Shown one piece after another: positions 59,179 through 64,000 of a stretch of 64,000 nucleotides of DNA. The DNA lies in IMG/VR virus record IMGVR_UViG_3300037042_002125, positions 1 through 64,000 of that record, one strand, 5' to 3'. Source of the stretch: a virus. The translations under genes and the position numbers were made by a program. A model generated the notes under the pieces. That model had not been told where the DNA came from, did no database searches, and saw only the letters and a program-made list of their open reading frames with translations. Numbering within the stretch: position 1 is the first letter of the stretch; every line of letters begins with the position of its first letter.

Positions 59179-60590
59179 TTAGATGCCCCTATCTCACGTT
59201 GCTTAAGGTCCTGATCGCCTCTGTTTGACTGAACGTAGTCTTCACGCATGTCCACAGGAAAATCAAGTTGCTCCTTAGCAGTAATTGATTTGTGTAGACT
59301 GTGGCACCACTCACGCAGAGTAGGATGCACAGACGTCTTGGTACGAAGGGCCAGAACGTACTTCAACTGTGACTTGGACCAGAACATACCTGTAGGCACC
59401 TGAGTCATCATTGGGTGTGCATACTGCAACTCAAACACAGACCCAGATTGAAAGTTGGTAAGGACTACCAACTGATCGTATATGTCAAGCGCCTTACGGA
59501 ACAGATCAAAATCAACTGCCTTAAGTATCTTGTGGTAGAAATGATTGATAGCCCCAGCCCTTGCGTTGACTAGTGGCATCTGATTCTTACCATTGCGATG
59601 CCTCTGCAAATCCCTGTATGACCCAAAGTCAATGCAGCCTTGAATCCCATACCAAGTGTTATCATCATCGTTTGCCAAATACTGACCTGACCCACCTAGA
59701 TTAACTACATCACGAACGTTTGCATAGCTTGTTGAGCCGTATACCTTGCGGGTCATGTAGAACTCACGAGCAGGTGTATCACTAATCTTGCGTATAGGCT
59801 TGAATGTGTTTGGGTACCTAGCAAATAACAAATCGTTGATATAGATAGCGAGCTTACGCACCTCCAGCAACGGATGTGTAGATAACTGGGTCAGGTGGTC
59901 TCGGTATTGCCTAAGAGACATATACATGGACAAGGACGTCGTTGCGCCACACGGTAGCAACCCCCTAGCGATGTCAAAGGAGATTGCTTTGCACGTCTTA
60001 TTCCACAAAGCTTCCCTTTTCTTGTCGTACGCAAGTAAAGCAGACATCTGATCTCCGCCAAATGACGCAGAGGCCCCGCTAGGGGTATTATCGTCAGGCA
60101 TGATGCGGTCACGCTTGTCCTTGTATGCCGCCTTCACCCACGCTTCGATCTTAGGCAAGTAGGCAACGTATAGCTCGCGCCACTTTTCCACAGCGTCCTT
60201 GCTGAACTCTGACTCGGCGTAGAATGGAACCTTAGAGAAGTCTTGGTATCGTGTGCTACGTTCCTGCCCGTTGTATAAAGGATTGTCTTGCATAGCCTTA
60301 GCAGCCAGCATAGACACACCCTCAATAAACACAGGTACGTTGGCGCAGTCGGCAATTGAGGCATGTCCGTAGTCAAGGTAGTAAGTCTTGATAGCTGCCT
60401 TAATTCGCTTCTGCTTTGTGTCGGCATCGCCATCTGCCAAATCAGCTAGGCGTGCTTCGATAGGCATGTCACTGCGGCTGTACATGCTCTGCAACATAGC
60501 CAGAATCTCAGGATCATTCAGTTCGTTATGATCTGGAATGAACACATGGGGCTCTGGGTTTATAGCTAACTCAAGTTCTTTTGTTTTCAT
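59175..60590 (-). CDS. ThyX-like flavin-dependent thymidylate synthase, long two-lobe form
   Basis: 471 aa from ATG 60590; the TTG at 60614 rejected. Flavin-dependent thymidylate synthases methylate dUMP using FAD/NADPH and folate. N-terminal lobe: YLDYGHASIADCANVPVFIEGV, then QERSTRYQDFS (the E-x-S-x-R-Y end of the ThyX motif, without its RHR). C-terminal lobe: LQRHRNGKNQMPLVNARAG (the RHR part). So the conserved motif is split between two repeated lobes, as in the long ThyX-related proteins of some bacteria and phages. If active, both lobes would be needed to build one site. It lies in the same phage as dCMP deaminase. Confidence 0.7.
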   Translation of the reverse strand: MKTKELELAINPEPHVFIPDHNELNDPEILAMLQSMYSRSDMPIEARLADLADGDADTKQKRIKAAIKTYYLDYGHASIADCANVPVFIEGVSMLAAKAMQDNPLYNGQERSTRYQDFSKVPFYAESEFSKDAVEKWRELYVAYLPKIEAWVKAAYKDKRDRIMPDDNTPSGASASFGGDQMSALLAYDKKREALWNKTCKAISFDIARGLLPCGATTSLSMYMSLRQYRDHLTQLSTHPLLEVRKLAIYINDLLFARYPNTFKPIRKISDTPAREFYMTRKVYGSTSYANVRDVVNLGGSGQYLANDDDNTWYGIQGCIDFGSYRDLQRHRNGKNQMPLVNARAGAINHFYHKILKAVDFDLFRKALDIYDQLVVLTNFQSGSVFELQYAHPMMTQVPTGMFWSKSQLKYVLALRTKTSVHPTLREWCHSLHKSITAKEQLDFPVDMREDYVQSNRGDQDLKQREIGASK

Positions 60591-60786
60591 CAGAAGTCTT
60601 TTTAGAAAAGTCAATCGTGCATTTCATGGTAGGCACATTGGCGCTTATGAACGCCAGGTAGCATACGGGGCAGACCGGGTCACCACCTATAACAGGGTGA
60701 TCGCTGTGTTTGTATGCGTGTGGGCTATATTGTTCTGTGTGCCCACACTTAGGACACGAATAGGGTTGAGGCAGTATGTAAGTCAT
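60571..60786 (-). CDS. Zinc-ribbon protein, 71 aa
   Basis: CPKCGH (residues 11-16) and CPVCY (39-43) form a C4 zinc ribbon separated by 24 residues. The Lys/Asp-rich tail overlaps the ThyX-like start. Could bind nucleic acid or transcription complexes; family not recognised. Confidence 0.7.
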   Translation of the reverse strand: MTYILPQPYSCPKCGHTEQYSPHAYKHSDHPVIGGDPVCPVCYLAFISANVPTMKCTIDFSKKTSDENKRT

Positions 60787-61148
60787 AAGGCAGGATCATC
60801 TTCCCACTTCTCTTCCGCTTTAGACTCTGGGTTTTCATCATCATCCAAATCTTCTTGCGGATCCAACTCATCATCTTCGTCTAGGTCACCATCATCGTCC
60901 TCTTGGTCATCAACTTCGTCAACAAGATCGTCCAGCAAGGACCTAAGCATCTCAAGGGCATTTTCTTTCTGCTCTTTGGTTATAGGGCTCTCGCGCATAT
61001 AGTGTACAAGAGAAGCCGCAATGCTTTCGATCTTAAGGCGCTCTAACGTGTCATCAATATCAGAGAAATCTGCATCGAACGTTTCTAGAACAGAAAGGCT
61101 ATCCATGTCGATTGCGGAAAATTCAAGCATATCGTCTGTGGTTGACAT
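60783..61148 (-). CDS. Acidic helical protein, 121 aa
   Basis: Asp/Glu-rich C-terminus (residues about 75-121, very acidic). N-terminal half helical (DIDDTLERLKIESIAASLV). No known family. ATGA overlap with the zinc-ribbon gene. A DNA mimic is possible but unproven. Confidence 0.6.
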   Translation of the reverse strand: MSTTDDMLEFSAIDMDSLSVLETFDADFSDIDDTLERLKIESIAASLVHYMRESPITKEQKENALEMLRSLLDDLVDEVDDQEDDDGDLDEDDELDPQEDLDDDENPESKAEEKWEDDPAL

Positions 61149-61202
61149 AATAATTTCTTTCGAGGTTGATTGGTTGTTGTCTATACAATCCTAATTTACA
61201 AC

Positions 61203-61733
61203 CTACAGAAATATAACCTCATCTCGTATTGAGTCAGAATCGTCTGCAAGAAACCTTTTGGCTTTGCAGTAGATATCGAATGTAACCCCATCCTCTGGAT
61301 TGCATTGTAAGAAGGCCCCTGTTTTAAGATCCCGGTCGTCAAGCACCACGTACTTTTCTACTTTGTGTTCTACGATGAAGCTTCGTATCTCACCTTCTCG
61401 CGTCCTGCCCTGTACTGTAACTTCGGATGATAGATACTCGGTTGGGTCTTCTAACCAAATAGGTGTCACCGCACACAGGCCTGAGTAGGTTTCTGGAGCA
61501 TTTCTAAGTGTGCTAGTCAAAACTATCTGCGCATCGTAATCAACAGCAAGCTTGTACACCATCGCCATACCTTCACGGTCGATGAACCGATGCCATCCAG
61601 TATACCCGCCACGATAGAACTCGCCTTTAGTAGGACAGTGTTGTCGCACAATACTGCGATGAGTTACAACCACGCCCTCTATGTCAAGGAAGATCACCTT
61701 GCGATATTTATTAGGCTCAAGGACGTTAGTCAT
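61203..61733 (-). CDS. HAD-superfamily phosphatase (SAK-type)
   Basis: 176 aa. Motif I VIFLDIEGVVVTHRS with Asp nucleophile, motif II VLTSTLRN, motif IV VVLDDRD. This is the HAD family associated with RNA-repair or SAK proteins. A second HAD protein is at 8882. Substrate likely a nucleic-acid or nucleotide phosphate. RBS GGATGC; ATG 61733 chosen over upstream Met codons. Confidence 0.75.
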   Translation of the reverse strand: MTNVLEPNKYRKVIFLDIEGVVVTHRSIVRQHCPTKGEFYRGGYTGWHRFIDREGMAMVYKLAVDYDAQIVLTSTLRNAPETYSGLCAVTPIWLEDPTEYLSSEVTVQGRTREGEIRSFIVEHKVEKYVVLDDRDLKTGAFLQCNPEDGVTFDIYCKAKRFLADDSDSIRDEVIFL

Positions 61734-62073
61734 GTTTAGCATCCGATGGTTCAACTTGAAGACTGACCCTAATGTTTCCAGCTTCCTCGTCTACGCTAGG
61801 AGGAACATCGCCAAAGGCACACCCAGCATAGTCACGCCAACTCATAGTGCCTTCATCGAAGTCAGTTAGGCGCTCTTCGATGTAGTCCCTGTATGGCTCG
61901 TACAAAGCCAACAAAGGTTGGAACTGCTCTAATGTAATGCAGATTCTACGAGACGGTATGCCCAATGATTCGGCTATCTCAATACTCTTGTTGGCGCCAG
62001 TATCACCCTCAACTATTAGGTCCCACTGCCAGGCCAAGTAGTCATCAAGTTTGTATCCAGGTAGGCTGCTCAT
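61726..62073 (-). CDS. Unrecognised 115-aa protein
   Basis: Contains DLIVEGDTGANKSIEIAESLGI (about 18-39), a mixed alpha/beta start, and an acidic C-terminus. Overlaps the HAD gene by 8 nt and the next gene by one base. No family recognised. Confidence 0.55.
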   Translation of the reverse strand: MSSLPGYKLDDYLAWQWDLIVEGDTGANKSIEIAESLGIPSRRICITLEQFQPLLALYEPYRDYIEERLTDFDEGTMSWRDYAGCAFGDVPPSVDEEAGNIRVSLQVEPSDAKHD

Positions 62074-62468
62074 TATGTCAAGGTACTCACGTGGATTACA
62101 TTAAATATCGTTTGCTGGTAGTCTATCCGTACCTTATCTAAGTACTCTTGCTCAGAAGGTACAGTGACAACAAACTGTGGAGTCAGCTTGTATTCGTGGG
62201 GTGGGTTGAACCATTCGAGCGGGCCACCTTTGCGGAAGCCTTTCCCCCAGCGGTAAGCAGGAATAGGTTCAAGGACAGCCCGACCTGCATTGCGAGCAAC
62301 TGAGTCGGTGTAATTAACAATTGCATGGGAGCCTGTGTCAGTGTATAGCTCAACTCGCTCACGGTCGATAAGAGCCTGGAGCTCTTCAACTGAGTCAGCA
62401 CGGCACACACGAGTCAATTCCTCTACATGAGAGGACCTCATGTCATTTAAGAATAGGAAGAAAGGCAT
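62073..62468 (-). CDS. Unrecognised 131-aa protein
   Basis: Alpha/beta pattern, no catalytic motif recognised. Arg-rich and acidic patches. Runs immediately upstream of the 115-aa gene. Confidence 0.55.
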   Translation of the reverse strand: MPFFLFLNDMRSSHVEELTRVCRADSVEELQALIDRERVELYTDTGSHAIVNYTDSVARNAGRAVLEPIPAYRWGKGFRKGGPLEWFNPPHEYKLTPQFVVTVPSEQEYLDKVRIDYQQTIFNVIHVSTLT

Positions 62469-62511
62469 TTTGCTTCTCCAAAATTATTTTTGTTGATGTT
62501 GGTAAAAATTT

Positions 62512-62766
62512 TTACCAACTGATAATGAATTTGAGAATAGGGTCAACTCCAATCTGTGTTATGTCGTAGCCTTGGGCAACAAACAACTCAGTCAGATTAA
62601 AGTGTTGGAAGGAACTAACCTCCAAAATATCTAGAGACGTCTGATCAAGTTTGACGTACTCTTTAACCTTTGTCATGATGGTGTTGAACGCCAATATGCG
62701 GTTGACGTCATAGTCTTGTGTAACGTCCAAGGCAGCTTGCGCTGCGGGGTATTGAATGTAGCCCAT
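62512..62766 (-). CDS. Unrecognised 84-aa protein
   Basis: Helical start (PAAQAALDVTQDYDVNRIL) and Val/Leu/Ile-rich later part. No family recognised. Confidence 0.5.
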   Translation of the reverse strand: MGYIQYPAAQAALDVTQDYDVNRILAFNTIMTKVKEYVKLDQTSLDILEVSSFQHFNLTELFVAQGYDITQIGVDPILKFIISW

Positions 62767-62775
62767 TGTGTGTCC

Positions 62776-62979
62776 TCAGTAAACCCCGCCGCCAGAAATG
62801 CACATAAGCCGCCTCTCGTTCAGGCCTAAGTCCATTGGAACTCTGCGGGGTGTAGCTGAAATTATTTTGGCCTTGACTTCTTCACAAGCCTTTTCTGAAT
62901 TGAACTTTGCAACAGTGGCAGTGGTGTACGGATACGGGCTAATGCTAATCAGCAACCACACAATAATCGTTTGTGTCAT
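62776..62979 (-). CDS. Small exported or membrane-anchored protein, 67 aa
   Basis: N-terminal hydrophobic stretch (TIIVWLLISISPYPYT, residues 4-19) resembles a signal anchor. The rest is soluble with two Cys (Cys32, Cys60). RBS AAGGAAC. Function unknown. Confidence 0.55.
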   Translation of the reverse strand: MTQTIIVWLLISISPYPYTTATVAKFNSEKACEEVKAKIISATPRRVPMDLGLNERRLMCISGGGVY

Positions 62980-62988
62980 AAAAGTTCC

Positions 62989-64000
62989 TTAGTCAAGTAA
63001 GTGGATAAAGCCTTTGAGTTGCTCTGCCATGAACGCTGCGGGCTTGGCTTTGCGATGCTCCAAAGTCTTCTTCTTTGTCATGACCTCTTTCATCTGCTGT
63101 TCAAGGGCTTTGCGCTCAAGTGCCCTAAGTTGGCGTACCTTCAGGTCATAAATGAAGGCGGCCTCAGCTTGCGTGATCTTCAACTTTGCAGCAAGCCACT
63201 TTTCCAACTCGTCTTGGCTAAGTGTTTTGTCCAGCGACTCAATGATGATCTTGCGATTATCCACAGCAAGCATGAGTAGCTCTAGCTTTCGTATTTGCTT
63301 TACCGTCTCTCCAATCCAATACGAGCATGCCTTACGCTCCAAGTCTGTGCGCCACTCGACCCAGTTGGTTAAAGCCTCCGTTACAGATTGCGGTTTCATG
63401 CGGGCTTGGCCTTGCCCCTCTTTGTCCAAGTAACGCTCTGTGAAGTTCAGGATGTAGTTCTCCCGCGAACTAACTTCCTCGTCAATGCGAGTCAATAGCT
63501 TGGCGTAATCTTTTGTTGTGAGGTTGCGCCTAACGTTGACCTTGACCGTGCCGTACTTCTCGCCCTTGGTAGAATTGTCCAAAGCGGACGCTACACCGTT
63601 CATCGCGCCTAAGTTTCCTAGCAACTTCTCTACGTTGACTTTGCTATTGCCGAAGCGAGAGATAGTTATGGTCTTGGCCTTATCATCAAACACAGGGTTG
63701 CCGTACAGAGTAGCTCTGCCTGTCATACCCTTGAACATAGCAAGCCGCTCAAGCTTCTCTTCTTTAGGCGCTTCCTCGAGGCGCTCGACACCACCAAAGA
63801 GTGTGCATAGCTTCAATCCCTTATAGAGCAACTTAGCGGTGATCTCTTCACCATCATAGATTGCCTTGAGAGTCTTCAACACGCTCTTGAATGTGAAGCT
63901 TGGGATGTTGGTCTGCGCGCCAGGTGCAATACCAAAGCGTCCGTTTAGGAAAACAATGGGTAGCAAAGCTGGCAACACTACAGGCTCTTTGCCGCTGCTA
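62989..64000 (-). CDS. Type IIA topoisomerase subunit A (T4 gp52/ParC-like), 5' part outside the window
   Basis: The frame runs off the window edge at 64000. LPIVFLNGRFGIAPGAQTNIPSF matches the GyrA/ParC signature N-G-x-x-GIA-x-G-x-x-TNIP. WVEWRTDLERKACSYWI matches the R-x-x-(V/L)-x-x-R-R segment of the coiled coil. AAFIYDLKVRQLRALE matches the QA-x-x-IL-x-M-x-L-x-x-L-T-x-LE motif. The catalytic Tyr lies upstream outside the window. The C-terminal beta-pinwheel of GyrA is absent; the ending after the coiled coil is as in T4 gp52 (442 aa). Relaxes or decatenates DNA with a gp39-like ATPase, not in this window. Confidence 0.88.
   Translation of the reverse strand, partial: SSGKEPVVLPALLPIVFLNGRFGIAPGAQTNIPSFTFKSVLKTLKAIYDGEEITAKLLYKGLKLCTLFGGVERLEEAPKEEKLERLAMFKGMTGRATLYGNPVFDDKAKTITISRFGNSKVNVEKLLGNLGAMNGVASALDNSTKGEKYGTVKVNVRRNLTTKDYAKLLTRIDEEVSSRENYILNFTERYLDKEGQGQARMKPQSVTEALTNWVEWRTDLERKACSYWIGETVKQIRKLELLMLAVDNRKIIIESLDKTLSQDELEKWLAAKLKITQAEAAFIYDLKVRQLRALERKALEQQMKEVMTKKKTLEHRKAKPAAFMAEQLKGFIHLLD

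Noticed and set aside
1-64000. tRNA, rRNA, insertion sequences, attachment sites, integrase
   Set aside because: I looked for tRNA-like cloverleaves by eye, rRNA motifs, transposase DDE or tyrosine-recombinase patterns and found none; a scan with a tRNA program could still reveal a divergent tRNA.

Overview
The window is part of the genome of a lytic tailed bacteriophage. It has densely packed, often overlapping genes in long co-directional runs, tail-fibre genes, phage-type replication and nucleotide-metabolism genes and several homing-type endonucleases. I see no rRNA, tRNA, CRISPR array or bacterial housekeeping operon. The host cannot be read directly. The T4-superfamily genes (gp44-like clamp loader, gp31/GroES-like co-chaperonin, gp52-like topoisomerase subunit) point to a large T4-related myovirus. 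An Hfq homologue and an AlgP/histone-H1-like protein would fit a proteobacterial host.

Layout. (1) 1-11.1 kb, + strand, AT-rich (about 35% GC in hand-counted lines): an alpha/beta hydrolase, MazG, dCMP deaminase, a run of small unknown genes, a short DnaE-like protein, a co-chaperonin, the clamp-loader ATPase, a HAD phosphatase, a sulfotransferase-like protein and a CysC-like kinase fused to a nucleotidyltransferase. Sigma70-like promoters and T4/cyanophage-type NATAAATA boxes occur here. (2) 11.1-11.4 kb: an abrupt junction where a GIY-YIG gene breaks off inside a 9-bp repeat array; strand and base composition change there. (3) 11.2-26.6 kb, - strand: collagen-like tail fibres and adhesins, including a fibre of about 1.9 kaa with YadA-head-like repeats and an S74 chaperone domain. 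(4) 26.6-31.2 kb: a 1527-aa SNF2-type ATPase. (5) 31.2-49.6 kb: about 30 mostly unrecognised, probably virion-related - strand genes. At least eight unrelated products here carry a shared N-terminal motif (IK-x-LARLQ-[ST]-[LT]-A-[AST]), and a papain-like cysteine protease lies among them. (6) 49.7-51.7 kb: a small + strand operon (RuvC-like nuclease, membrane peptide, Cys-rich protein, 238-aa protein) ending at a perfect palindrome. (7) 51.8-64 kb, - strand: radical SAM/SPASM enzyme plus methyltransferase, a possible sigma-like protein, HNH nuclease, histone-like protein, Hfq, a ThyX-like protein, a HAD protein and a topoisomerase subunit cut by the window edge.

How the parts may work together. 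MazG, dCMP deaminase and the ThyX-like protein would supply dTTP. The clamp loader, RuvC-like nuclease and topoisomerase serve replication and recombination. The fibre block determines adsorption. The leader-tagged block with its protease looks like a set of proteins sorted or processed by a common signal, in the manner of the T4 capsid-targeting sequence; this is inference from the sequence pattern and is the observation I consider most likely to be new.
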